A stretch of DNA of 64,000 nucleotides, from the NCBI GenBank assembly GCA_037178855.1, contig JASJZC010000004.1, positions 1,674,001-1,738,000 of the forward strand, in the 5' to 3' direction. The notes below the pieces were generated by a model that searched no databases, was not told the DNA's origin, and was given only the letters and a program-made list of their open reading frames with translations. Origin of the DNA: Oscheius sp. JU75 (lineage: Eukaryota > Nematoda > Chromadorea > Rhabditida > Rhabditidae). The translations under genes were made by a program, and so were the position numbers. This document shows positions 35,801 to 46,426 of this stretch, piece by piece (position 1 is the stretch's first letter; every line of letters begins with the position of its first letter).

Positions 35801-36492
35801 TATGTACGGACTACCTATGGATCCTACTACAGGTTTCTATTTTTTGTAATGCTAAAATTTTCTAATTCAGACCCTTCTGAGTTCCTAGATACAATCTTTT
35901 CCCAACTGGAAATCATGTTTGATCATTCGTTCACTTACAATCTCCACTTCACCTCGCTGTTGACATCTCTCGCCGCTTATCCACTTCCTCTGCTTACGAT
36001 GTATCTTTACGATCGGCGAAAAGGAGAGGGGAGAGTTAATTTAATCGAGGTTAGTTCTTTAGATCCTCATCCCAACGATTGTCCAGGCTCTCATGAATTT
36101 GAAGCAGAAAATTGACCAGCTAACAGTGAACATCGAGGGTATCGAGGTGTGGATTGTGCGAGCAATGAAGACTCTTCAATCCCGCTTGGAGCGAGCAGAG
36201 AGAGCTGGCGAAGGATCGAGACACCAGGACGAAGGAACCTCGCCAATTTCCTTCTTCACTCGCAGCAGCAGATTTGGAGCTTCGGAACGCAAGCCAAGGT
36301 TTTATCATTTTGGAAAAAAGTTCACCAAGTTCTTTCAGATATCACATCCACAAAGCCGTCGAGAGTCCCGAGACGATGCGCAACGACGATCGAATCAAGA
36401 ATATCGTCTATGCAGCCATCGTGGTCTCCAACCTTGTCCAGTCCTTGGCCGGAATCATTCTTCATCAGTCAACTGCCATTGTTCGTCACTAA
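32835..36492 (+). CDS. FHF complex subunit HOOK-interacting protein (FHIP/FAM160 family)
   Basis: ATG at 32835 (MFSFLARLSTPTGSPPSTRT) follows an acceptor. About fifteen exons run to TAA at 36490-36492. The family core is readable: CWEAVERLLDKKANNPEYII, FVLLLNQICTKLAEDKTLLH, FTLLVPFLYE, AQASHSLVVTHICNFFYSGF, a Ser/acidic linker, then YNLHFTSLLTSLAAYPLPLL and a basic-helical end (NIVYAAIVVSNLVQSLAGII). In other animals this protein links FTS and HOOK to dynein for endosome transport, in the early-endosome/Rab5 pathway. An intron at about 33919-34182 is long for this window. Confidence 0.8.
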
Positions 36493-36937
36493 TAATAACC
36501 CCCTTTTCCCCCTCTATTTATTTCCCTTCATATTTACCAATTCTCAGACCCTGTGACAGCACACATAATAATTTACCAACTTGTCACTTTGTACAAACTT
36601 TGTGTATTCCCTCCAGTGTCTTGGTTTCATAGCACGGTGTCATTGCAGATTGTAATGTTTTTATTGTGTAAAGTAAATCATTTCCAGTCGTGTTGATGGA
36701 AGCAAGACAGGAACAGGAGGTTATTACGAAAGTTGTTGGGGAGAATTCTCAGAATCAGGAGAAAGGAGATAAATTCATAATCCATGTGTACTTTCCGTGA
36801 TCTTACTCACTTGTATTGTGTTTATCGATCGTTAGCCTAGAGAAATTTCTCCCATGTCAAACAGCTGACCTTCGCTGACCCTTCGCATTCGCATATTGAT
36901 TTGATCAGCCCTTCCGCCCTGATTTCCCCGTGGTAAA
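36493..36937. other. Intergenic
   Basis: No gene seen. AATAAT-rich sequence directly after the FHIP stop probably holds its polyadenylation site. Confidence 0.4.
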
Positions 36938-38202
36938 ATGTCTTTTTCTAAAATAAAAATATTGGGCAGAAAAAAGACAGGTAGGATTAGAAATTTTTTC
37001 ATCTCAATTTTATCAGACAAACCCTCGTCTATCCTTGGACACAATCCTCAACTCCCCTGTATCAACATCGACGATGTTCTGGAAATTCAGATCCTGGGTC
37101 AAGGAGCTCAGGGAACGGTCTACAAGGCTCACACTAAATTTATCGGGTGCTCTTTCCTTTTTTTTCTCATTGATTTGTAGAACATGCGCCTTCAAACGGT
37201 TCAAAACGGAATATCCAGTCGAGTATTTTGGGGCTGGGCAGTACACGAATCAGTCTGTCAATCAGGCGTGTCGCGGAACTGTCGATCTCGTGAGAGAACT
37301 CAAGTACAGCTCAGAGGTAATTCTTCTATTTGTCTTTTATGAATGAAACTATCAGGTAGACAACCATCCGAATATTGTAACTTTCTACTCTTACGCGACT
37401 GTCTTTGGGATGGACAAGGACAACAATCCGTGTCCTAAGGCACACAAGGGTATACTGATAGAGTACATGCCCGGCGGATCTCTCAGTCAATGCCAGTCAT
37501 ACTGTCAATCAGTTAAACATAGGTTTTAGATTTGAGCGATGGAGAAAAGTGTCATCTCCAGGATGTAGTCTTCGGTGCAGATCGAGTTCATTCATGGGCA
37601 CTGCAAATCGCGAGAGCTCTAGCCTTCTGTCACAATGTTCATCAAATCATCCACAGGGACGTCAAGCCGTCAAAGTAAGTCTGTTTTGAGACTTAAAAGA
37701 CAAGATTTCAGTATTTTGTTGAGCGAAGACTACACTACGGTCAAGCTGACCGACTTTGGAATTGCTAGAGACAATTCTGGGATTAAGTCTGTTGGGTAAA
37801 AGTTCTTATTTTCCTTTTAGAATCACGGATTCAGAAAAGGAACGCCACAGTTCCAAGCTCCAGAAACATATGCTCATTCTGACTACGACTTCAAGGCGGA
37901 CGTGTACAGTTACGGACTTCTTCTCTACACTATGACCATGAGACGGTGCCTTCTTTTTATGTTTTCCATTCAGTAGATTCAGAAGGCCGTTTGACAAGGA
38001 GATTATTGCGACGAAGGGAAACCAGCCATTGTTTTACAACCATTTGCAGGATGATCAGAATAGACCGGTCCTGTCAGAGGATCCCATGTTTAAAGAACTC
38101 AATGGAATCATCAAACGGTGCTGGAAGTACGAGCCGAAAGAACGCCCGACAATGCATGAGATTGTCTGTCAGTTGGACAAGAGTCCTGTCCCTAAAAAAT
38201 GA
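36938..38202 (+). CDS. TKL-type protein kinase
   Basis: ATG 36938 (MSFSKIKILGRKKT) and TGA at 38200-38202. It shows the kinase glycine loop GQGAQGTVYKA, the ATP-site Lys in CAFKRFK, IEYMPGGSL at the hinge, HRDVKPSNILL (catalytic Asp), TDFGIAR, and QAPETYAHSDYDFKADVYSY, ending with CWKYEPKERPTMHEIVCQLD. All catalytic residues are present, so it should be active. HRDVKPSN and the CW...RP pattern put it near TKL/MAP3K kinases, but I cannot name an orthologue. There are no other domains; the N-terminus is short and basic. Confidence 0.85.
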
Positions 38203-38306
38203 ATGTGTCTCTTCCTCTCTTTGCATGTTTTTTTACCCTACTGTCTCAGCTTGCAGAGTCAGTGACTATGAAGATTGTTCTGAAACGGCCAGCAGATATT
38301 CTCAAA

Positions 38307-38560
38307 TCATAAATGCATGAATTTGAAAGATACCGAGCATGCCAGTGTCTTCCAGAGTCTTTCCGATAGTCCCGTCGAGTTTGTTCATGAAGATCTCCTT
38401 GTGTATGACATCGTAACTGTTTCGGGGCATCATATACTTGTTCTTGATAACGAGAAACTGGAGTCGTCCTGTCAGACAATGTGGACTTTATTCAGCAGTA
38501 CCTCTAGCAGTACTTGGAATATGCTGTTTTGTCAAAGATCATCTCTCACTGTTCTTGGAT
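38307..38560 (-). CDS. Possible 3' exon of an unknown gene
   Basis: The frame LTGRLQFLVIKNKYMMPRNS ... HKEIFMNKLDGTIGKTLEDT ... GIFQIHAFMI ends at TGA 38309-38307 and reads like a folded domain. An acceptor (TGTCTGACAG near 38476) and a donor near 38508 give an in-phase upstream piece. Another frame of the same strand is also open, so the reading is uncertain. No family recognised. Confidence 0.3.
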
Positions 38561-38931
38561 ACTTCAAGTGTGCTCTCAGGTCTCAAGCCCCAATTGACGG
38601 ACAATCGGGTACAGAGTAGATTGAGACCTATGGTCTCGTCTCTTATCCAATCTGTCGACAACTGTCTTCGACAAAGTACTATCCTCTGTATAGCCCACAG
38701 AAAAAACAGTCACACTTCTGCGTTCCTGTTGTAAAGTCAAAAAACAACACTGATAGTGTTTGCTTGTGTTTCTGTGTCATCTATCTTCCTTTTTTCTGTA
38801 TCGCGTCCCGGTCTCATTAACCTTGAAGTCGTCCCGTGAACAGAATCGATTCGTAGCTTTCACTCGAGACCAGTACCATTGAAAATTAACAAAGGGCAGA
38901 GTACCAAAGGGTTAGAAACATAGTTCCGTCC

Positions 38932-39519
38932 GAAGAAGTATACCCGGTGAAAAGTGGCAATTCTCTTTCACCCAAGGTCTCTTCATCGAAGGGTAAAGCT
39001 GTAGTTAGAGTGGGATGAGGGGAATGAACAGCAGAGCCATCCCAATTCGCAGCAGTGTCATACCGCAACTGAAGACCGGGTATAGACAAAGCCGAATCGG
39101 AAGGGGTCAGGTTCGCAGTCGGGGAAAGTACCTTTCATCCATTCCAATTCGCAGCAGTGTCATACCGCAGACTGAATGGGTACTGGCACTGGCGGACTGG
39201 AAGGGAGCCAAGGTCTTGACTGTAACAGACAGATGGGCGGAGCTTTTACAAGGTCACATAGAGACATTTCCTTCCAAAGAAGTGCACCCGGTGAAAGTCA
39301 AAGGCAGTTTCACTCCGAGCAGGCTTCCAAGGAAGGTTCCCGACTCATTGATCGATTTTTACAGCGAATGAGGGCCATGACCGCCCCCGTGGATCACACC
39401 CGTCTTAGAAGCCTTTCTAGCTCGAAGAGCAGTGGATCCAAGGAGACGGAATGAGGCCGGAAAAAGGCGTGAGACGACTGCTCTTCTCTTCAGTCCGTCA
39501 AAGAAGTATACCCGGTGAA
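38932..39519 (+). repeat. Region with internally repeated short motifs
   Basis: AAGAAGTATACCCGGTGAA or a close variant occurs at about 38933, 39278 and 39501. A 30-base unit containing CAATTCGCAGCAGTGTCATA occurs at 39038-39067 and 39140-39169, 102 bases apart. The first unit reads KEVYPV / KEVHPVK in one frame, and the second reads IPIRSSVIPQ. Confidence 0.55.
39015..39454 (+). CDS. Possible small repeat-containing protein
   Basis: ATG at 39015 opens a frame with two copies of IPIRSSVIPQ, then WVLALADWKGAKVLTVTDRW and KEVHPVKVKGSFTPSRLPRK. A 29-base intron (GTTCCC..TTTTTACAG, about 39337-39365) joins in phase to RMRAMTAPVDHTRLRSLSSS and TGA at 39454. The intron is shorter than others here. 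The repeats may be genomic duplication rather than protein structure. Confidence 0.3.
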
Positions 39520-39811
39520 CGATGAAAGATTGTTCGAAAACGAGTAGACTTCTTCGAGGGACTGGAAGATCAAGCTGATGTATCTCATCACTTCCTTATC
39601 CTTTTATAGGTAAGGAGGCGGAGTCGACGCGAGGTTCGAGGTTCGTAGAGACAAAGGAACCCGCCGAAATCAATATGACAATTTGATAACGGGTCGAGAG
39701 TCAAAATGGGTTTCGAACCCTCTTTTTATTAGAAGAACTATTTCGGTCATTGATCAAGGTCAACTACATCACTTTTGAGAAACATGGAACCTACCAACTG
39801 GAAGAAGGTGT

Positions 39812-40133
39812 TTAGGCCAGTGCAAGGTAAAGAGAAAGAGTGTTCAAATGGCCGGCGGCAGCGAACAGCCAGCCGGCTGGCGTCAGTTGTTTCCACACAG
39901 GACCCGGGAAACTTTCGAATTTCCGGCAGAAAAGTTCAATGGCCGCGGGGAGAAGAGTTTCTATGGAAGAGATGGTGAAGTATTTGGGAAATACGTTCGA
40001 CTGCGTCTTGGGAATGAATGAAATTGAAAAAACGTTTTTTGACCTATAACCCACCGTCGACTTCCTCAGGTAGTTGACTTGGCATCTCCAAGTAAAGCAG
40101 ATCTTCGGTGGATTCAGGTGTCTCGTCAGCCAT
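39812..40133 (-). CDS. Possible small protein downstream of a membrane protein
   Basis: An acceptor (TTGTTTTCAG, about 40152) precedes ATG 40133-40131 by some 18 bases. The N-terminus is acidic (MADETPESTEDLLYLEMPSQ). A donor at GAA|GTCGAC and an acceptor near 39999 join it in phase to TQSNVFPKYFTISSIETLLP and a stop at 39814-39812. The second exon lies antisense to a 57-codon plus-strand frame (39848-40021), so only one is likely real. Confidence 0.3.
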
Positions 40134-40187
40134 CTCTCTACCAGACTCGGACTGAAAACAACATTTTTAGTCTTGGTGAGCAAACTG

Positions 40188-40561
40188 TTATGTCTCCAGG
40201 TTCTTGTAGTCATGATAGGAGAAGAGAGTGTTGAAAAAGACGTAATGGAGAACCGAGATCGACAGCAACACTAAGACATCATCTGATGGTGGAGAACGGT
40301 AGGAAAATGTTTCTCAGAGAAGAGTCGTGTCTGAAAGACTGCGGAAGAGATAGATGTAGAGCAGCTATTAGACTCGACAAGCCCTGCTTTGCCCAGTAGA
40401 CGATAAAACATTATAAATATAGGCCAGTAAAGTAGATGGAAGAAAAAGTGGCGCTGTCACTACGTGTCCCTCGAGTGTCCAGTCTGAAAAAAACAATTTG
40501 GTAACGTGCAAACAGTCTAGAAACTTACAAGTTGAATAAAACGGATGAAGCAATGTTGGAC
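40188..40561 (-). CDS. Small multi-pass membrane protein, 5' end not found
   Basis: Three exons agree in phase. After an acceptor at about 40562 comes PTLLHPFYSTYW. A good donor/acceptor pair joins it to TLEGHVVTAPLFLPSTLLAY, and an 83-base intron leads to YDVLVLLSISVLHYVFFNTL and the tail FSYHDYKNLET, with stop TAA 40190-40188. At least two hydrophobic helices are visible. The first exon upstream of 40562 was not found. No family recognised. Confidence 0.4.
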
Positions 40562-41597
40562 CTGTACCCTAACTTGGAACATCAGCAACCATCGTGAACG
40601 TATCAGCCTTCAGAAGAAAGTCTCATGGGACCGGCATCTCTCGGAAGTGACCATCAGTCGACTGAAAGATACAGCCGGGAACTGAACCTAGAACAGTCGT
40701 TTAGATGGCGTGAGTGGTGTATATTAGAACAGAAAATCAGTCCATTGGGACCAAAAAGCAGTCACACAGACATTCGAAAAAAAAGATAGCCCTATTCTCT
40801 CATTCTGACTAGGGCCGAGATTCATTCCGTGGTTAGAGACTCATGAATAGGCTCACGGTGGCAAAAAACCAAACAGTTCTGAAGTGTTTTCCTAAACTGT
40901 TGCTTACTGTCAATTTCCAAGGAAAAATGCTGAGCAGTGGACAGCGAACGATCTCGACAACTGAAGAGTAACGAAGATAAGAATCGAGACTCTGAGAGTT
41001 TATTGCCTGTGGGCTTAGCTGCGGAGAAAGAGGCAGAAGAAGTATTTTGAGCATAGGTCATGCCCAATTTGATCCGGAGATTCGGCATGACTACAGCCCG
41101 TGTGCTCCAGAATAAGATCAGAGGCAAGGAGCTGGGGCCAAATGCATGTGTTTTCAGTTCTTTTGAATTTCCTACCAATATCGGACACTTTCATTTGATT
41201 GCTTCTTCCATTTTTCACACACCTATGCATTCCCTAGTCCGAATCACTTGTCTCTCTAAAAACTCTCCAAGTACCGCGTAAAATTTAAGTCTTTCTTCTA
41301 AATTTCCATCAGGTTTTTTTCACATCAAAATTTGCCAAAAACCAATTAGAATCGCTTGATTTTGATTGCTTGCCTTTATGCCCTATCTTATTTCCTGTCT
41401 CTGCCAATCACATTCTTCCCTCTAAACGCTTCTCCTAACACGATTCTTAGACATTTGCTGTGTTTCTGTTCAAAATCCGAATTACATCAGCTGCTAGGGG
41501 ACATTTTTGCTCCAACGGCTTTACTCCCAGTTGCTTTCTGTTTTTACCTCTTTTCCACTGCTCCCTTACAAATATTGTCAATTTTAGAAGGCTCAAT
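40562..41597. other. Weak-gene region
   Basis: The minus strand has an open frame at 41085-40822 (MPNLRIKLGMTYAQNTSSAS...) and the plus strand has hydrophobic frames at 41356-41690. Neither has convincing splice context. CAATTTTAG near 41587 precedes the CIAO2B start. Confidence 0.3.
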
Positions 41598-42207
41598 ATG
41601 GGCGTGGAGAGATTGGATAACGCAAATCCGGACGTGAATACTGGAGAACGACGTCAAAGACCTTACGATGCCAGGGACGAGTATGTTTAGCCTTTTTTTG
41701 TTGACAATCCGTTTTCAGAGATCCCACACACGAGTCACAGATCGATAATTGGGAGGTTTTCGAGCACATTCGTGATATAAATGATCCGGAGCATCCGTAC
41801 ACGCTCGAACAGTTGAATGTCATCCAGCCCGAACTTATCAATGTCTTCTACGAGAAGGGCGGGATTTTCATCGATGTAAGTGACTTTTGTCGAAAATGAT
41901 TATCTTCCAGGTTCAATTCACTCCTACAATTCCTCACTGTTCAATGGCTACACTCATTGGTCTGGCTATCAAAGTCAAGCTCACTCAGACTTATCATCGA
42001 TCTGTCAAGGTTTTTTTTAATACTTTTATGTTTTTCTTCAACTAGCTCGTTCAGACGCGCGTTTCGATTACTCCGAATACTCACAACTCCGAAGAAGCTA
42101 TCAATCGTCAGTTGGCAGACAAGGAACGTGTTGCTGCAGCGATGGAGAACGAGGGCCTTATGGGTGCCGTCAATACCTGCCTCGAAGGTCCCAATTTCGA
42201 ACGTTAG
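41598..42207 (+). CDS. CIAO2B: Cytosolic iron-sulfur assembly component 2B (MIP18/FAM96B)
   Basis: Four exons (41598-41680, 41719-41875, 41911-42009, 42046-42207) give 166 residues. Family blocks are [40 protein letters not shown] (with the reactive Cys) and [17 protein letters not shown]. With CIAO1 and MMS19 it passes 4Fe-4S clusters to cytosolic and nuclear enzymes such as DNA polymerases and helicases. An acceptor lies about ten bases before the ATG. It is first in a close same-strand run of four genes. Confidence 0.93.
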
Positions 42208-42350
42208 ACGGTTCGTTGAATCTCTCGTCTTCATACATATCTTGCCTGTGTAATGTATTGTTAGTTTGCCGACTTATGAGATAAAATCGGAAGGTTTTCC
42301 TTCTTTTTACCGCTCTCTTTCTGCTAAAGTAGCACAGTAACCGTGTTCAG

Positions 42351-43171
42351 ATGATGAACGAGTTCTGCCGGATCCTTTTCAGCACGACACGGCGATACAG
42401 CTCCAGGAAAGGCGATACTAAGCGGTATGTCTTGCTATTACACCGTAACAAACCGTTTTCAGTTATATAAAACGTCAACTTGCCGATGAATTCGCCATAA
42501 AGGCTAGAGAGCATTCATATCGGGCCAGAAGTGCATTCAAATTACTGGAGATTGACAATAAATTCAAGTTTTTACTACCAGGTTTGTGATTATTCTTCCA
42601 GTCAATCACGAATTCAGGGAAAAACGTAGTGGACGTGGGCTGCGCCCCCGGCTCTTGGTCTCAAGTTGTCGTCGAAAAATGCGAATTGGACAGGCCTAGT
42701 AGCAGTGGATTCTTGCTTGGAATAGACTTACAAGTTTGCTTCTAATCTGTTTTCAGCCATGTTTCAATTTAGGTAGTAGCTCCGATTCCAGGAGCAAAGA
42801 TTCTGTCACTCAGCGATGTGACCAAGACTGCTGTTCAAGAAGAAATGAAGAGGCTTCTGGACGGGAGAACAGTTGACGTCGTTCTCAGCGATATGGCTCC
42901 AAATCCGACCGGAGACTCTGCCACAGATCATCTACGTCTGATTGAGCTCTGTCGAACTGTCTTCCATCTCTTCCAGTCATCATCGCCCACAACCTTACCA
43001 CTTTTTCCATTCTCCCCAAATGGTATTTTCTTGTGTAAAATCTGGGATGGTGCTCTACGGAAATCCTTCACAGAAGAGCTACAAAGTCGATTCAAATCTG
43101 TTAGAACAGTCAAACCGAATGCCTGTCGAGATAACAGCGCAGAATTATATCTATTTTGCTCAATGAAATGA
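42351..43171 (+). CDS. MRM2: Mitochondrial rRNA 2'-O-methyltransferase (MRM2/FtsJ family)
   Basis: ATG at 42351 directly follows the acceptor GTGTTCAG. The N-terminus (MMNEFCRILFSTTRRYSS) looks like a mitochondrial presequence. The FtsJ/RrmJ methyltransferase core has SAFKLLEI (catalytic Lys), VVDVGCAPGSWSQVV (SAM motif), LSDMAPNPTGD (catalytic Asp), FLCKIWDG (Lys) and NSAELYLFC (Glu), so the K-D-K-E tetrad is complete. MRM2 methylates a uridine in the large mitochondrial rRNA. It starts 143 bases after the CIAO2B stop. Confidence 0.9.
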
Positions 43172-43276
43172 CTTTTCCTTATTTTGTTGTTTTTGATTTG
43201 AGTCTGATTTGTATTCAGTCCTTTATCTCTCTTATTTTATTGTTGCGACTCTAAAAATTCCCGGAATTCCAGACAA

Positions 43277-43826
43277 ATGCCCTTGAAAGAGGTCGTGAAA
43301 GTAGCTTTAGCCGTTGGACAGGCTGTCGGAAAGGCACTTGGAAGAGCCGTCAAGGAAGAGTTCAAAAGTTTTTCGTTTCTTTCCCCTTAAAAACAGCTTT
43401 TTCAGCTAGTCAGCAGGCTGCTGCTCGACACGCTGCCAACACCGGGCAATCTTCGAGCGAGGCCAAACAGGGAGCCTCTTCCAACGCCAAACTAGGAATA
43501 ACATTAGAAGTAGGTCTTTTTGAATATATTCTACGCAAAATAAACTTAGGAATCCATCCAAATCTTGAACGTCAAAACGCCCCTCGATGTGGAGGATGTG
43601 CAGAAGACTTACGACCATCTGTTTGCTATCAACGACAAGACGAAAGGTGGATCTTTTTATCTTCAGTCCAAGGTATTTCCTGTTCTTTTCTGCTAAACAA
43701 TGTCCCGTACAGATTTATCGTGCCAAAGAGCGGATAGACGAAGAGTTCCGGCGACAAGGAATCGACGTCGAAGCCCCGAAACCCGAACCAGAGACAAAGA
43801 AAGAAAAAGAAGAAAATAATAAGTGA
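43277..43826 (+). CDS. PAM16: PAM16/TIM16, import-motor J-like protein
   Basis: ATG 43277 lies four bases past an acceptor (GAATTCCAG). Four exons encode a hydrophobic N-terminus ([18 protein letters not shown]), a linker and the degenerate J-domain ([40 protein letters not shown]), which lacks the HPD motif as in all TIM16 proteins. The end is acidic/basic ([14 protein letters not shown]). TIM16 pairs with TIM14 to regulate mtHsp70 at the TIM23 channel. It is third in the same-strand run, 105 bases after MRM2. Confidence 0.93.
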
Positions 43827-43979
43827 TTTGGCAGTTAGTTATTAGCTTCTTTGTTAGAAATTTTGTTGTTTTGATTGCTCAATTTTTTTCATAAAACTCG
43901 AACCACCGACGTGTACCGAATCTAACGAAATTCGTTGAAATCTTGACATCAAGAACAGTAATTAAGAAACAGGATTAGC

Positions 43980-44651
43980 ATGACTCCTCTGCGAGAATAT
44001 TTCACCAAAACTAATAAAGAAAGCATCAGCGAAGAGGTCGTAGAAGAGTTGACCCAGGCTTTTCTTGGAAAGACCAAATGTAAGTGAACTTGTCGCGTTT
44101 ATTTTTCTGTCATCCGGTAGTGGTTGTTTTCTATTTATTTTTCAAATTCCAGTTGACCCATCTCGATGCTCCGTCGTTTGGAAAGAGGCAATATGGTTCG
44201 TTTTGTTCACTTCGGTCAGAGAAAATTGGACTCCTGACGGGGTGAAACAGCATTTGGAAGCTCTGGTAGCAGAGAATGTGCAGCAAGCCATCGAGAATTG
44301 TCTAAAGGTGAGTCGATTGACTGATAATATATCGGTCTCCAGAAATACGGCGATGAGATCAAGTCGATGGTAGGAACTGTCAAATGGGACAATCCGCAGG
44401 TAGTCGACATGGAATGGACCGTTTCGAAGGGACTCGAGTCGAGGGATCTGGTTCGGATTGGAATCCCGTCGACCAAAATAACGCTTTATACTATTCCAGC
44501 AGGAGAAACGGCTTCTATCAAGGTCCACTTCGATTGTGACCCCTATCAGTTGCAGGTAGAAGATGGATAGAACAACTAAAATTTCCTTCAGGACCTTCAC
44601 TGGAAGGTAAAAGAAGCCTTGAACGCCTACCAACAGCTGAAAAGGAACTGA
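43980..44651 (+). CDS. COMM-domain protein
   Basis: ATG 43980 is one base past the acceptor GGATTAG. Four exons (43980-44079, 44153-44307, 44343-44555, 44592-44651) give 175 residues. The N-terminal part is helical (ISEEVVEELTQAFLGKT). The C-terminus fits the COMM domain: MVGTVKWDNPQVVDMEWTVS, a beta-rich middle, and DLHWKVKEALNAYQQL. COMMD proteins form the Commander complex, which recycles endosomal membrane proteins. Which COMMD it is cannot be told by eye. It is last in the run, 153 bases after PAM16 and tail-to-tail with the rhomboid gene. Confidence 0.6.
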
Positions 44652-44722
44652 CTTTATCTTTTTTTGAAACGGGCCCACAATAAACGTCATGTTTTGTAGT
44701 AAGTAGTTATGTACAAAGAGAG

Positions 44723-46426
44723 TTAATCTCGATAGACTTTTGGAGCGAAGATGAGCACGATACAGATTGACCAGAAGAGAATGAAAGCGACTAGAGATCC
44801 CCACCAAAGAGCCCGTTCCCAGCGGTGTTTTCGGAAGTTTCGAAGAAGGACGATACCGAGAAGAATTCCGGCCACAAAACCACCGATATGAGAAACGTAG
44901 GAGACCTAAAAGAGCCTCATAAGTTTATGAAAGAATCTGGACTCGCCTTGTCCACTCTGTCTGTAAAGTATCGTTGGTAGACGGCCAATCCAGCATCACT
45001 TCCTATCAAAATTGTGAGAATTAGAGCTCGGAGCCAGTTGAATTCCATCTAAACCATCTTTCTAACTGTTTTTTGAATGAAACAACCTCGCCCCAATTCA
45101 TTATGAGCTCAGCTAAATGGGCAGCCAGAAGGGCATAGACACCTCCGGAAGCACCGGCCAAATAGACGTAGGGATCTACAGCAGCCACGAGAAGAGATCC
45201 CGAGATGATTCCACCCAAATAGACAAGAACGACTCTCCATTGATGGACCAGTTCTAGTGGAATACCTAATATCAACTGGGTCAAGACGTTGAAGATCATG
45301 TGGTAGATTCTGAAGCCGATGTAATCTCTCTATCTGTTCAGTTGACTCACCCAATATGGATCAGAGAATATGTCAAAAACCTCCAGACTTCTTGTTTCCT
45401 GTTGGGGTTGTAGATGAATGGAGAAATAGTTGGAACTGGTCCATTGACACTGATCCCCTCTCCAGAGTCGACCGCGTAATAGACATAAATGGCAGCCTGA
45501 ACATCTTTTCAGATGAATACTTGTGTCCCGCTCTTTCGAGGGGATTCCAAAAATTGCAAATACTCATAGGCGTCCACTTGCACGGAAATCTTTAGTAAAA
45601 GGCGAAAGATTTTCACGATTGAATGCAAGAGAACCAGAGGTGAGTGGGAGAGAGAAGGCTTCGACCCTATGTGTCGGGACTATCGAGAGAATACGGGTGC
45701 GAATCGAGTCAACTGTACCGACCTGGATAATACTAACGAACAGCATGAACAGTGGGGGAGGACAGCATTTGTACCTGGATTGGAACAGTAAGAATAGGAG
45801 GAGAGACACACCTTTGTAAGTAGCTGAAAGGCTCGGTTCTTCTGTTTCTCGGAACAACAAACTGAGCTGCCCGGAATATTACCTGTTTCAGCTGCATTTT
45901 CTTCGCTCGACTCATCTGAAGACTCTGTCTTACAGAACAAAAGTCACTAAACTGACCAAGATACAAAACTCTGGAAAGTCGACTAAGTGATCGTGATTCT
46001 GATCAATATCGTCGCTTATTTTTGCAATCTCATCAGCATCCAGACCAAAACTGAAGGTAGACTCTCGAATAGCCTTTTTTAACTCTTTCGTCGGGATGTA
46101 CCCATCGTGGTCCAGATCGAACTAAATCTTTTTTGTTCAATATAATACAAAAAAGAGATTACCGCTCGAAAGAGTCGTATCCAGGAGGAACATTCGGCCG
46201 GATCCTCACAGGATAGCCCATCGAATCGTTTGTCCATTCTGGAACGAGTCTCCTGTCCCCTCAACCACGATCCGTAGTTTCCTTCCTCGATAGTATGTTC
46301 TGGAAAAGGAGAGGGGAGAGTCGGGATCGGTTGCATGGAGACAAGGGGCTGTTTTTGGCAAGTGAAAGGGTGAGAGTATGTCTTTCGACAGTTGAAGGAG
46401 CGAAAAAATCGGGGCGGCTGATTCAT
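44723..46426 (-). CDS. Rhomboid-like intramembrane protease with EF-hands
   Basis: About nine exons. The longest start is ATG 46426-46424; ATG 46237-46235 (MDKRFDGLS) is the alternative. An EF-hand pair comes first (DLDHDGYIPTKE and DQNHDHLVDFPE), then KCCPPPLFMLFVSIIQ (first helix), QEVWRFLTYSLIHIG, a GIPLELVHQWRVVLVYLGG block, and the active site GASGG (catalytic Ser). The sixth helix has SYVSHIGGFVAGILLG (catalytic His). This is the RHBDL1/3-type layout. It should be a calcium-regulated secretory-pathway or plasma-membrane protease. Stop TAA is at 44725-44723. Confidence 0.85.

Noticed and set aside
39700-39790. tRNA-like T-arm on the minus strand (GGGTTCGAAACCC) with a weak matching acceptor stem
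   Set aside because: The D-arm and anticodon stem cannot be formed and the A box does not fit, so I do not call a tRNA; at most a decayed fragment.
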